A DNA stretch of 64,000 bases from Roseiarcus sp963767245 (GTDB lineage: Bacteria > Pseudomonadota > Alphaproteobacteria > Rhizobiales > Beijerinckiaceae): contig CAVYDG010000007.1 of the NCBI GenBank assembly GCA_963767245.1, positions 62,001-126,000 of the forward strand, given 5' to 3'. The position numbers and the translations under genes are program-made. Under the pieces are notes generated by a model. It saw nothing but the letters and a program-made list of their open reading frames with translations. It was not told the origin of the DNA and did not search any database. This document shows, piece after piece, positions 26,280 through 34,853 of the stretch (positions are counted from its first letter, which is position 1; the number at the start of each line of letters is the position of its first letter).

Positions 26280-26880
26280 ATGGGCGGGTTTTATTATGGC
26301 GGGGCGTTGGCGCTGGCGCTGGGCTATTGTCTCGGCTCGATTCCGTTCGGATTCCTGCTGACGAAGCTCTTCGGCGCGGGCGATCTGCGCTCGATCGGCT
26401 CGGGCAACATCGGCGCGACCAATGTCCTGCGCACCGGACGCAAGGGACTCGCCGCAGCGACGCTCATTCTCGACGCGCTCAAGGCGACGCTCGCCGTCGT
26501 TGTCGCCTGGTGGGCGTTCGGGCCGCCGACAGCGCTTGCGGCGGCGGCGGGCGCGATCCTCGGCCACATGTATCCGGTGTGGCTCAGGTTCAAAGGCGGC
26601 AAGGGCGTGGCGACCTATCTCGGCGGCCTCATCGGCCTCGCCTGGCCGGCGGCGATAGCGTTCGTCGTCGTCTGGCTCGCGGTCGCGGCGCTTACGCGCT
26701 ATTCCTCCGCCGCGGCCCTCGCCGCGACGCTCGCCTCGCCGATCGCGATGGCGGCGGTCGGGCAGGGCGGCGCGGCGATCGTCTTCGCCGCGCTCTCGGC
26801 GCTGATCTGGTTCAAGCACAGCGCCAACATCATGCGCCTTCTCCACGGCTCCGAGTTCGAAAATCGGGCAGAAAACCTAG
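26280..26880 (+). CDS. plsY: Acyl-phosphate glycerol-3-phosphate acyltransferase PlsY
   Basis: An integral membrane acyltransferase of about 200 residues. The three signature loops are GYCLGSIPFGFLLTKL, IGSGNIGATNVLRTGRKG and FKGGKGVATYLG, and at least five hydrophobic helices are visible. It transfers an acyl group from acyl-phosphate to glycerol-3-phosphate in the first step of phospholipid synthesis. As written, the frame runs on into dprA, but one-base correction near 26860 gives KIGQKT and a TAG at 26878-26880. That is a typical PlsY ending, six bases before the dprA ATG. I therefore treat it as a separate gene with a frame error, not a fusion. Confidence 0.88.
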
Positions 26881-26885
26881 CGCCG

Positions 26886-28112
26886 ATGGCGATCAAGCCC
26901 AAGTCGCGCCTTTCCGACCAGCAGCGCTTCGACTGGCTGCGGCTCGTCCGGTCGGAGAACGTCGGCCCGCGCACCTTCCGGGCGCTGATCACCAATTGCT
27001 GCGGGGCGGGGGCGGCGCTGAAGGCGCTGCCGGATCTCGCCCGGCGTGGCGGCGCGACCCGGCCGATCCGGGTCGCGGCGGCCGAGGACATCGAGCGCGA
27101 GCTGATCGCCGCGCGCAAGATCGGGGTGCGCTTCGTTGCGCTCGGCGAACCTGACTATCCGCCATTGTTGCGGCAGATCGATTCAGCGCCGCCGGTTCTC
27201 GCGCTCCGCGGGCGCGCTGAGGCGCTGAGGACAGCGGCGGTTGCGATCGTCGGTTCCCGTAACGCCTCCGCCGCGGGACTGATGTTCGCCGAACGGCTGG
27301 CCCGCGGCCTGGGCCAGGCCGGCTACGTCATCATCTCGGGCCTGGCGCGGGGGATCGACCAGCGCGCCCATGTTGCGAGCCTGGAGACTGGCGCGGTCGG
27401 CGTGCTCGCCGGCGGGCATGGCAAGCCCTACCCGGCTGACGCCGTTCCGCTGATGGAGCGCATGGTCGACACCGGCGCAGTGGTGTCGGAGATGCCGATC
27501 GAGTGGGAGCCGCGCGGGCGCGACTTTCCCCGCCGCAACCGAATTGTCTCCGGGCTGGCGCTGGGAACGGTGGTGGTCGAGGCGGCGCGCGGCTCCGGCT
27601 CGCTCATCACCGCGCAATTCGCGCTCGAACAGAACCGCCAGGTGTTCGCCGTACCCGGGTCGCCGCTCGACCCGCGCGCCGAAGGGACCAACGATCTTCT
27701 GAAGCAAGGAGCGTCGATCTGCACCGGCGCCGACGACGTCCTGACGGCGCTCGCGCCTGTGCGCTCGAGCGACCTTGGCGCGCTGCTTGAAACCGGCGGC
27801 GAACCCGGCGAGCCGCTTTGGGGCGAGCAGTCGCTGTTCGGCGTCGACCCGGAATGACGCCCGACCCGGGCAGGCGACGAATTCGACGACGCCGGCGGGA
27901 CGGCCTACCGAACCGGGGATGACGCCGAGGCCGCGCGCGAGCGCATCGTCGCGCTGCTCGGCCCGTCGCCAATAACGCTCGACGAGCTCGGCCGGGCGGC
28001 GGAGGCGCCGGCGCGCGCGGTGCGCGTGGCGTTGCTCGAGCTCGAACTCGCCGGCCGGATCGAATATTCCGGCGATCGCGTCGCCCTGCGCGCGACCGGG
28101 GACGAAAAATGA
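26886..28112 (+). CDS. dprA: DNA-processing protein DprA (frame break before C-terminal winged helix)
   Basis: It starts MAIKPKSRLSDQQRFDWLRL. An N-terminal SAM-like part (SENVGPRTFRALI) is followed by the Rossmann core: VAIVGSRNASAAG, VIISGLARGIDQRAH, PRRNRIVSGLALGTVVVEA and QNRQVFAVPGSPLDPRAEG. DprA loads RecA on single-stranded DNA during transformation. The open frame stops at 27857, but a one-base shift near 27850 leads into a DprA_WH domain (RERIVALLGPSPITLDEL, VRVALLELELAGRIEY) ending at 28112. The full protein would be about 408 residues. Confidence 0.88.
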
Positions 28113-28125
28113 GCCGGCCGACGCT

Positions 28126-28638
28126 TCAATCGAACGAATTGCTTGCGTGCGGCTGGTGAAATCCGGACGCGTCCGCATAGGAGTCTTCGGAGTCGGCCTC
28201 GACCTTGGCTTCAGGCTCGGCCTCGGCGACAGCGTTGGTGCGAACGAAGAGTTCGCTTTCCGCTTTCGCCATCCCAAGGAAGTAAGCCAGGAGGTCGAGA
28301 CGCGCCGCGACCGCCATGGCTTCGAGTTGGGCGGTCATGTCGGTGATATAATGCGCGACGTCGAGAGCCTCGCGAGCCACGATTCCGCGAGACGGATCGT
28401 CGGCCCGCTTCGGCAGCCTTGCGGCGGCGCTCTTGCCGGCTTTCCCATGTTCGCCGCGATTCCGTCGCGGGAAACCCAATTCGTCGGCCATCATATAAGA
28501 CAGTCCATTCGGAAGAGTGAGGCAGACACTCTCCAATTCCCCGTTCTCGCGGAAACGACCCTCTTTCGGCGGGGTCGTCACAGCAATTCGGGCTTGCCCC
28601 TTGTTTGCAGTGTATAAGACGCTCATTTCCGCATCCAA
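28126..28638 (-). CDS. Hypothetical protein, acidic C-terminus
   Basis: A 170-residue protein without a recognised domain. It has a conserved-looking core, ESVCLTLPNGLSYMMADELG and HYITDMTAQLEAMAVAARLD followed by LLAYFLGMAKAESELF, the last part predicted helical. An acidic tail, AEAEPEAKVEADSEDSYAD, ends the protein. No signal peptide or membrane segment is present. A start at 28626 (MSVLYTANKGQ) is also possible. It is convergent with dprA, with the stop codons 13 bases apart. Similar helical-plus-acidic proteins are frequent in this order, but I cannot name a family. Confidence 0.6.
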   Translation of the reverse strand: MDAEMSVLYTANKGQARIAVTTPPKEGRFRENGELESVCLTLPNGLSYMMADELGFPRRNRGEHGKAGKSAAARLPKRADDPSRGIVAREALDVAHYITDMTAQLEAMAVAARLDLLAYFLGMAKAESELFVRTNAVAEAEPEAKVEADSEDSYADASGFHQPHASNSFD

Positions 28639-28705
28639 TACAAGTCATTCTCGTCAACGAAGTCGTGAGCCAGCATCCACATTATTGTTGAGGGGGGTTG
28701 AACGC

Positions 28706-29188
28706 TCAGTCCGAAGGTTGCGCCAGACCCGCAAGCCGGTCCAGGGCGCCCTGCAAAATATAAGCGGCCGCCATTCTGTCGACGACTTGCGCCCGCCGGG
28801 CGCGCGAAACATCGTGAGCGATCAGCGACCGGGTCACGGCAGCGGTTGAGAACCTCTCATCCCACAATGCGATCGGCAAACTTGTCCGCTGCGACAGATT
28901 GCGGGCGAAAGCCCGCGTCGATTGCGCGCGGGGACCGTCGCGCCCGCTGAGATCAAGGGGCAGCCCGAGGACGATGCCGGCGATTTCGAACTCGGCGAAG
29001 ATCGCGGTCAGCGCATCGGCGTCGCGCGAAAAGGCGCCGCGCGACAGGGTCTTCAAGGGTGAAGCAAGGCGCCGCTCGACGTCGGAAATCGCCAGGCCGA
29101 TCGTCTTGGAACCGAGGTCGAGGCCGATCAGGCGCGCCTTGGCGGGAAGGCTCTGAGCGAAGTCTTCGATCGCGATCGGGCCGGGCAT
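28706..29188 (-). CDS. ruvX: Putative pre-16S rRNA nuclease RuvX (YqgF)
   Basis: A 160-residue RNase H-like protein. Catalytic and signature elements are LIGLDLGSKTIGLAISD (first Asp), GIVLGLPLDLSGRDGPRA, LWDERFSTAAVTRSL (DERxST) and VVDRMAAAYILQ (last Asp). The family processes the 16S rRNA 5' end and was first described as a Holliday-junction resolvase. It is divergent from gatC, a pairing conserved in many Hyphomicrobiales. The start at 29188 (MPGPIAIEDFA) fits the family length. Confidence 0.93.
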   Translation of the reverse strand: MPGPIAIEDFAQSLPAKARLIGLDLGSKTIGLAISDVERRLASPLKTLSRGAFSRDADALTAIFAEFEIAGIVLGLPLDLSGRDGPRAQSTRAFARNLSQRTSLPIALWDERFSTAAVTRSLIAHDVSRARRAQVVDRMAAAYILQGALDRLAGLAQPSD

Positions 29189-29353
29189 CGCGGCGAGCGG
29201 CTATCATGGCGTGGCGCGCAAGTCGATCACGCGGCGGTCGCGGTCGGCGCTCAAAGCGTTCGAGGCGCGCCGGCCAAACGTTGCCGTTTGCCAGCAAAAT
29301 ACCGGCGATGTATAGGGGCGCGCCCGCGTTCCGGGCATATTCGGGAGCCTTGG

Positions 29354-29641
29354 ATGTCCGTCGATCTCAGCACTGTTCGCCGCATCGCGCATCTCGCGCG
29401 GATCGAGGTGACCGAAGCGGAGACGCCGCACCTGCAAGACGAAATCAACGCCATTCTCAAGTTCGTCGAGGCCCTCGATAAGGTCGCTGTCGACGGCGTT
29501 GAGCCGATGACGTCGGTTATTCCCATGCGCCTGCCGATGCGCGAGGACGTCGTCACCGACGGCGGCATCGCGGCTCTCGTGCTCGCCAATGCGCCAATGA
29601 CCGAGGATGGGTTCTTTGTCGTTCCCAAAGTGATCGAGTGA
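29354..29641 (+). CDS. gatC: Asp-tRNA(Asn)/Glu-tRNA(Gln) amidotransferase subunit GatC
   Basis: The protein has 95 residues: MSVDLSTVRRIAHLARIEVT, NAILKFVEALDKV, GVEPMTSVIPM and MRLPMREDVVTDGG, the standard GatC sequence. It links GatA and GatB in the heterotrimer that converts Glu-tRNA(Gln) and/or Asp-tRNA(Asn) to the amide forms. The ATG at 29354 has GGGAG upstream. gatA follows within about 33 bases. Confidence 0.95.
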   Translation: MSVDLSTVRRIAHLARIEVTEAETPHLQDEINAILKFVEALDKVAVDGVEPMTSVIPMRLPMREDVVTDGGIAALVLANAPMTEDGFFVVPKVIE

Positions 29642-29673
29642 CCCGCCGCGCCAGGGCGCGCCAAGGACTCAAT

Positions 29674-31196
29674 TTGACCGATCTGACCTCCCTGACGCTC
29701 GCCGCGGCGCGCGATCGTCTGAGATCCCGGGCGACATCCAGCCTGGAGATCGTCAAGGCGCATCTCGAGGCGATCGAGCGCGCCAATGGGCTCAACGCGT
29801 TTGTCGCGATCACCGCCGATGAGGCGTTGAAAATGGCGGCGGCGAGCGACGTCCGCCTCGCCAAGGGGGAGGGCGGCCCGCTCGAAGGGCTGCCGATCGG
29901 GGTCAAGGATCTGTACGCCACCCGTGGCGTGCACACCCAGGCGTGCAGCCACATCCTCGATGGCTTTAAACCGACTTACAAATCGACCGTCACCGCAAAT
30001 CTGTGGCGCGACGGGGCGGTGATGCTCGGCAAGCTCAACATGGACGAGTTCGCCATGGGCTCGTCGAACGAGACCTCGTGTTACGGGCCCGTCGCTTCGC
30101 CCTGGCTGCCGCCGAACTGGAGCCAGCGAGCGAGCCCGAGCAGCGCTTTCGTCCGGCAAGCGCGGCCTTCTCACGCCGGGCGGCTCGTCCGGAGGCTCCG
30201 CGGCCGCGGTCGCCGGCCGTCTGTGCCTCGCCGCCGACCGCGAGCGACACCGGCGGCTCGATCCGCCAGCCTGCGGCTTTCACCGGCATCGTCGGCGTCA
30301 AGCCGACCTATGGCCGTTGCTCGCGCTACGGGATGGTTGCCTTCGCCTCCTCGCTCGATCAGGCGGGACCGCTCGCGCGCACCGTGCGCGACGCTGCGAT
30401 CATGCTGCGGTCGATGGCTGGGCCCGACGTCAGGGATTCGACCTGTTCGCCTGCCCCCGTTCCCGACTACGAAGCTGCCGTCGGGCGCTCGGTGAAGGGT
30501 ATGAAAATCGGCGTGCCGAAGGAATATCGCCTGGAGGGGATGAACAGCGAAATCGAGGCCCTCTGGACCCGCGGCGCGGATTGGCTCCGCGCCGCCGGCG
30601 CGAGCGTTGTCGACGTCAGCTTGCCCCACACGCCCTATGCGCTGCCCGCTTATTATATAGTCGCGCCGGCGGAAGCTTCGAGCAACCTCGCGCGTTACGA
30701 CGGGGTCCGCTACGGCCTGCGCGAGGCGGGCGCCGACATCGTCGAGCTCTATGAGAAGACCCGCGCCAAGGGCTTCGGGGCTGAAGTGCGCCGGCGTCTC
30801 ATGATCGGGACCTATGTCCTCTCGGCCGGCTACTACGACGCCTATTATGTGCGGGCGCAGCAAATTCGCACCCTCATCAAGCGCGATTTCGAACGCGCTT
30901 TCGCCGACGGCGTCGACGCGATCCTGACCCCGGCCACGCCATCGGCGGCGTTCGGCATCGGAGAGAAAGGATCGGAGAACCCGGTCGAGATGTATCTCAA
31001 TGACGTCTTCACCGTGACCGTCAACATGGCCGGACTGCCGGGACTGGTCGCGCCGGCGGGCCTTTCGAGCGAGGGCCTGCCGCTCGGGCTCCAGCTCATC
31101 GGCCGTCCCTTCGACGAGGAGACGCTGTTTGCGCTCGGCGAGACGATCGAGCAGTCGGCGGGGCGAACGACGCTTCCCGAGCCGTGGTGGGAATGA
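29674..31196 (+). CDS. gatA: Asp-tRNA(Asn)/Glu-tRNA(Gln) amidotransferase subunit GatA (frame breaks)
   Basis: It likely begins with TTG at 29674 (MTDLTSLTLAAARDRL), which has AAGGA seven bases upstream. The amidase-signature triad is present: Lys in GLPIGVKDLYATRG, cis-Ser in PGGSSGGSAAAVAG and Ser in SDTGGSIRQPAAF. The last two are only recovered by changing frame at about 30110-30170 and again near 30230. The C-terminal half from 30240 is clean (YGRCSRYGMVAFASSLDQAG, FTVTVNMAGLPGL). GatA releases ammonia from glutamine for GatB. Because this gene is normally essential, the indels are most likely consensus errors. Confidence 0.9.
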
Positions 31197-31247
31197 GACG
31201 CGGCGTCCTTGTTTTGACGAACATAGGGTGAGTTGAGGGTCATCGGC

Positions 31248-32735
31248 ATGGCGACGGAGCGGACAAGCGCGAACCTCATCAAAGGCGCGACAGGCGATTG
31301 GGAAGTGATCGTCGGTCTCGAGGTCCACGCCCAGGTAACGTCGCGTTCGAAGCTGTTCTCCGGCGCGTCGACCGCGTTCGGCGGCGAGCCCAACGCGCAT
31401 GTCTCGCTCGTCGATGCGGCGATGCCGGGCATGCTGCCGGTCATCAACCGCGAATGTGTGGCTCAGGCGGTGCGCACCGGCCTCGGGCTCAAGGCCAGGG
31501 TCAATCTGCGTTCGACCTTCGATCGAAAGAACTATTTCTATCCCGACCTGCCCCAGGGCTATCAGATTTCCCAGTACAAGAGCCCGATCGTCGGCGAGGG
31601 GGAAATCCAGGTCGACCTAACCCCCGACCATTCGATCAGGGTCGGGATCGAGCGGCTCCATCTCGAACAGGACGCCGGCAAGTCGCTGCACGACCAATCT
31701 CCGACGATGAGCTTCGTCGACCTCAACCGCTCCGGCGTCGGCCTGATGGAGATCGTGTCCAGGCCCGACATGCGCTCGGCCGACGAGGCAAAGGCCTATG
31801 TCGCCAAGCTGCGCACGATTCTGCGCTACATCGGCTCAAGCGACGGCGACATGGACAAAGGCAATCTGCGCGCCGACGTCAATGTCTCCGTGCGCCGCCC
31901 GGGAGAAGCGCTCGGCACCCGGTGCGAGATCAAGAACGTCAACTCGATCCGCTTCATCGGCCAGGCGATCGATGCCGAGGCGCGCCGCCAGATCGCGGTC
32001 ATCGAGGACGGCGGCAAGATCGACCAGGAGACGCGGCTGTTCGATCCGGCGCGCGGCGAGACGCGTTCGATGCGCTCGAAAGAGGAGGCGCACGACTACC
32101 GGTATTTCCCCGATCCGGACCTACTGCCGCTCGAACTCGACGAGGCCTTCGTCGCCTCGCTCGCCGCGGATCTGCCCGAACTGCCCGACGCGAAGCGTGC
32201 GCGCTTCATCGCGGACCATGGCCTCTCGGCCTACGACGCCTCGATCCTCGTCGCCGAGCGGGAGACGGCGGATTTCTTCGAGAGCGCGCTCAAGCACGGG
32301 GACGGCAAGCGCGACCCCAAGACTGTTGCTAACTGGCTGATGGGCGACGTCGCGGCCCAGGCCAATGCGCAGAATGTGCCGGTTGCGGATGCGGGCCTGA
32401 GCCCGGCGGCTCTCGCGAGCCTTGTCGATCTCATCGGCGAGGGCGTGATCTCGGGCAAGATCGCCAAGGACCTGCTCGCCAGGCTGTTCGCCGAGGACCG
32501 CGGCCACGATCCGCGCGCGCTTGTCGAGGCGCGCGGTCTGCATCAGGTGACCGACGCCGGCGCGATCGACAACGCCGTCGACGCGGTCATCGCAGCCAAC
32601 CCCGAGAAAGCGGAACAGGCCAGATCGAAGCCCGGGATGTTGGGCTGGTTCGTGGGTCAGGTGATGAAGTCGACCGGCGGCAAAGCCAATCCGCAAGCGG
32701 TGAGCGAGGCGCTGAAGAAGCGGCTCGGCGTCTGA
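31248..32735 (+). CDS. gatB: Asp-tRNA(Asn)/Glu-tRNA(Gln) amidotransferase subunit GatB
   Basis: Intact, 495 residues. It starts MATERTSANLIKGATGDWEV. Signature stretches are VIVGLEVHAQVTSRSKLFSG, FDRKNYFYPDLPQGYQISQY, RTILRYIGSSDGDMDKGNLR and KEEAHDYRYFPDPDLLPLEL, with the C-terminal tRNA-binding YqeY-like tail (MLGWFVGQVMKSTGGKANPQ). GatB phosphorylates and amidates the misacylated tRNA using ammonia from GatA. The ATG at 31248 is preferred over the TTG five codons earlier. Confidence 0.96.
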   Translation: MATERTSANLIKGATGDWEVIVGLEVHAQVTSRSKLFSGASTAFGGEPNAHVSLVDAAMPGMLPVINRECVAQAVRTGLGLKARVNLRSTFDRKNYFYPDLPQGYQISQYKSPIVGEGEIQVDLTPDHSIRVGIERLHLEQDAGKSLHDQSPTMSFVDLNRSGVGLMEIVSRPDMRSADEAKAYVAKLRTILRYIGSSDGDMDKGNLRADVNVSVRRPGEALGTRCEIKNVNSIRFIGQAIDAEARRQIAVIEDGGKIDQETRLFDPARGETRSMRSKEEAHDYRYFPDPDLLPLELDEAFVASLAADLPELPDAKRARFIADHGLSAYDASILVAERETADFFESALKHGDGKRDPKTVANWLMGDVAAQANAQNVPVADAGLSPAALASLVDLIGEGVISGKIAKDLLARLFAEDRGHDPRALVEARGLHQVTDAGAIDNAVDAVIAANPEKAEQARSKPGMLGWFVGQVMKSTGGKANPQAVSEALKKRLGV

Positions 32736-33290
32736 TTCCGAATCGAATCACTCCTGCGAATCACTTGATTCGCAGCGCGTTTCGAGCGTCGCGGTCCGCG
32801 CTTGCAACGTCCCGGCGACAAAAATGTGATGATGGCGATGAAGAAAAATTCGATTGCGATGAGCATGCGCGCCGTTTCGATTTGATACGCTCAGTGGCGG
32901 CAAGCGCGTCGCTCTTCGCGTTGTCTGATGCGCCTGAGATCGATTCACCGAGCATGATCGCGTGCGCGCGCTCATCCGTCTCGATCCTCGGAGATAAGCG
33001 CAAAATATGGGCAGAGCGGGAACGAGCGTGCCCACGCGCGCGTCGCGCTGCGCTTGCATTGCGCGCGCTTTCGCTCGCGTTGCGGCGCGGCTCCACGCCA
33101 TGCGCGAGCGCTCTCGTGAGTGAATGACCGGCGCCCGAGCGCGCGCGATAATTCGATAGTGATGGCGCTTCGCGCTCATCGCGCGCGTGCGTAACTCTTG
33201 CGCGTAAACGAATCGAATGTACTTTCGCGCCTGCATCTGCGTGGCGCGAAAATCCGTGCTCATCGCAGACGATTGAGAGGGACGCGATAA
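32736..33290. other. 555-bp intergenic region with repetitive GCG-rich composition
   Basis: No convincing gene. The open frames in it (including 32748-33263 on the minus strand) encode Arg/Ala/His-rich nonsense. The sequence is dominated by GCGCG and CGATT-type words, unlike both neighbours. The last 20 bases carry GAGAGGGACGCG, the ribosome-binding region of the H1-like gene. It may be a long 5' leader; no specific RNA family was recognised. Confidence 0.5.
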
Positions 33291-33560
33291 ATGCCGAAAG
33301 CTGCTACCAAGAAGACGGCGAAGAAGTCCGCCGCCAAGAAGCCCGCAAAGAAGTCCGCCCGCAAGGTGGTCGCGAAGAAGGCCACGCGCAAAGGCGCGGT
33401 CAAGAAGGCCTCCGCGAAGAAGTCCTCCGCGAGAAGGGCAGGGGCAAAGAAGTCCGCAGGCAAGAAGTCCGCGGCGAAAAAGTCGGCCGCCAAACGCGCG
33501 CCGGCCAAGCGCAAGAAAGCGATGCCGATGACACCCCCGTCGGAAATGCCGCCAGCCTGA
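33291..33560 (+). CDS. Lysine/alanine-rich histone H1-like DNA-binding protein
   Basis: Eighty-nine residues, almost entirely Lys, Ala, Ser and Arg in KKSAAKK/AKKSA-type repeats (MPKAATKKTAKKSAAKKPAK at the start), ending MPMTPPSEMPPA. This is the low-complexity composition of bacterial H1/HC1-like and AlgP-like tails. It binds DNA or RNA by charge and probably compacts the nucleoid. No folded domain is present. Its lysine codons are mixed AAG/AAA, so it is not a simple nucleotide repeat. Confidence 0.82.
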   Translation: MPKAATKKTAKKSAAKKPAKKSARKVVAKKATRKGAVKKASAKKSSARRAGAKKSAGKKSAAKKSAAKRAPAKRKKAMPMTPPSEMPPA

Positions 33561-33584
33561 TTGGTTCGCGCGTTCCGACGTATC

Positions 33585-33631
33585 GGCTGATCAGGCGCGG
33601 TCGCCACAGGCGCGGCCTCGCCTGATCAGCC
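33585..33631. terminator. Perfect 13-bp inverted repeat downstream of the H1-like gene
   Basis: GGCTGATCAGGCG (33585-33597) and CGCCTGATCAGCC (33619-33631) form a long stem with a 21-base loop, 25 bases after the H1-like stop codon. No T-run follows, so it may be a Rho-independent-like stem of the GC-rich type or an mRNA-stabilising hairpin. Confidence 0.6.
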
Positions 33632-33777
33632 ATTTCGCGCTTGACGCTGGAAGTCACGGCGGGCGCCGGGGGAGCGTAAGGCAGAGCCCCGCTCGGCCAG
33701 CGTGCGGCAAGCTTGAGCGCCGGGCGCTTGCAATGGCGGGGGGCGTCGGGCATATGTCGGAGCGCGCTATCATGCCC

Positions 33778-33869
33778 GGAGATGTGGCCGAGAGGCTGAA
33801 GGCGGCGGTTTGCTAAACCGTTATAGGGTTGTAAAGCTCTATCGAGGGTTCGAATCCCCTCCGTCTCCG
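33778..33869 (+). tRNA. tRNA-Ser(GCT)
   Basis: Type II tRNA. Acceptor GGAGATG pairs with CGTCTCC; D-arm GGCCGAGAGGCTGAAGGC; anticodon loop TTGCTAA with GCT; a long variable arm; T-arm GAGGGTTCGAATCCCCT; discriminator G. CCA is encoded directly after (33870-33872). Confidence 0.95.
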
Positions 33870-34033
33870 CCAGCGCTCAAAAGCGCCATTGTCTCTCGTC
33901 ATGCTGCGGCGCCGGTCGCCGCGCGCAGAGCGCGGGTGTAAATTGACTTGACTTCCCTGGGTTTCGTTCAATGATGGCCGTAAAGGGCGCCGGCGCGACC
34001 GGCTGGCCGGTCCGCTAAGCGAGGTATTCCCAG

Positions 34034-34726
34034 TTGCGCCTCTTGCACCACATTCTGATTGCGGGTTGCGCCTTGGCGGCGGCCGTCGTCGAGGCCCGAG
34101 CGCAAGAACACATCGGCTCGACCGCGCTGGCGCGTAACGACGTCACCCGCGAGAGCGCAGGCGCCTCGGCGCCGCTCGTTACCGGAGACTCAGTCTTCCG
34201 CAACGAAACCGTACGGACGGGGGCCGATTCGAACGCCAGGCTGGTGTTCCTCAATTCGACCAATCTCGGAGTCGGCCCAACTTCCAGCGTGAAGCTCGAC
34301 AAGTTCGTCTATGTCGGCGAGTCGAACGGGCAGAAAATGACGGTCAATCTGGCCAAGGGCGTTTTCCGGTTCACCACCGGCGTGCTCGACAAGAAGGCCT
34401 ATGAAATTACAACGCCGACCGCCGCCATCGGCGTCCGCGGCACCGTGCTCGATATCGCCGTGCAAGACCCCGACACCCGGGTGACGCTGGTCGAAGGCCA
34501 GGCGCTCGTCTGTCCGCGCCGGGCCGGCGTCAGCTTCGCGCAGCAGGAGCGCAACTGCGCGAAGGCCGCCGGCGGGGTCGGGGGAGCGCACTGCGACTGC
34601 GTTGACCTGAAGAACGTCGGCCAGACCGCGCAGGTCAAAAAAGGGAGCGCGGGTTTGACCTCGAATGCGGTGAATTATGCGTTCAATGACGGCGGCTTCG
34701 CCTCAGGGGTGCTCTGCGGACGGTGA
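34034..34726 (+). CDS. Secreted FecR-domain protein
   Basis: A 230-residue protein with TTG start (MRLLHHILIAGCALAAAVVE), a signal peptide cleaved probably after ARAQ. The FecR core follows: LVTGDSVFRNETVRTG, ARLVFLNSTNLGVGPTSSVK, LAKGVFRFTTG, ITTPTAAIGVRGTVLDIAV and TRVTLVEGQALVC. Free FecR-domain proteins of this type in alphaproteobacteria are periplasmic and lack the transmembrane anti-sigma part, so a signalling role is not certain. A Cys-rich tail is present (NCAKAAGG, HCDCVDL). No sigma factor gene is adjacent. Confidence 0.83.
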   Translation: MRLLHHILIAGCALAAAVVEARAQEHIGSTALARNDVTRESAGASAPLVTGDSVFRNETVRTGADSNARLVFLNSTNLGVGPTSSVKLDKFVYVGESNGQKMTVNLAKGVFRFTTGVLDKKAYEITTPTAAIGVRGTVLDIAVQDPDTRVTLVEGQALVCPRRAGVSFAQQERNCAKAAGGVGGAHCDCVDLKNVGQTAQVKKGSAGLTSNAVNYAFNDGGFASGVLCGR

Positions 34727-34853
34727 TGCCGGGCCGTTAGGCCGCGTCGGCGACTGAAGCTCAGGCGATCGGAGGCGACTGCGTCTGGCCCGAGGACGCT
34801 GGTCGTGGTTGTGACTTAACCCCGCGTTATTGCAGCTTTGGCAGGCTGAGGCG

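Noticed and set aside
26280..27857. A genuine PlsY-DprA fusion protein
   Set aside because: The alternative frame gives a canonical PlsY C-terminus and stop just before a good dprA start; the fusion needs only one base error.
32748..33263. A 171-codon minus-strand frame in the gatB/H1 gap
   Set aside because: It encodes an Arg/Ala/His-rich sequence without hydrophobic pattern or family likeness; typical of high-GC chance frames.
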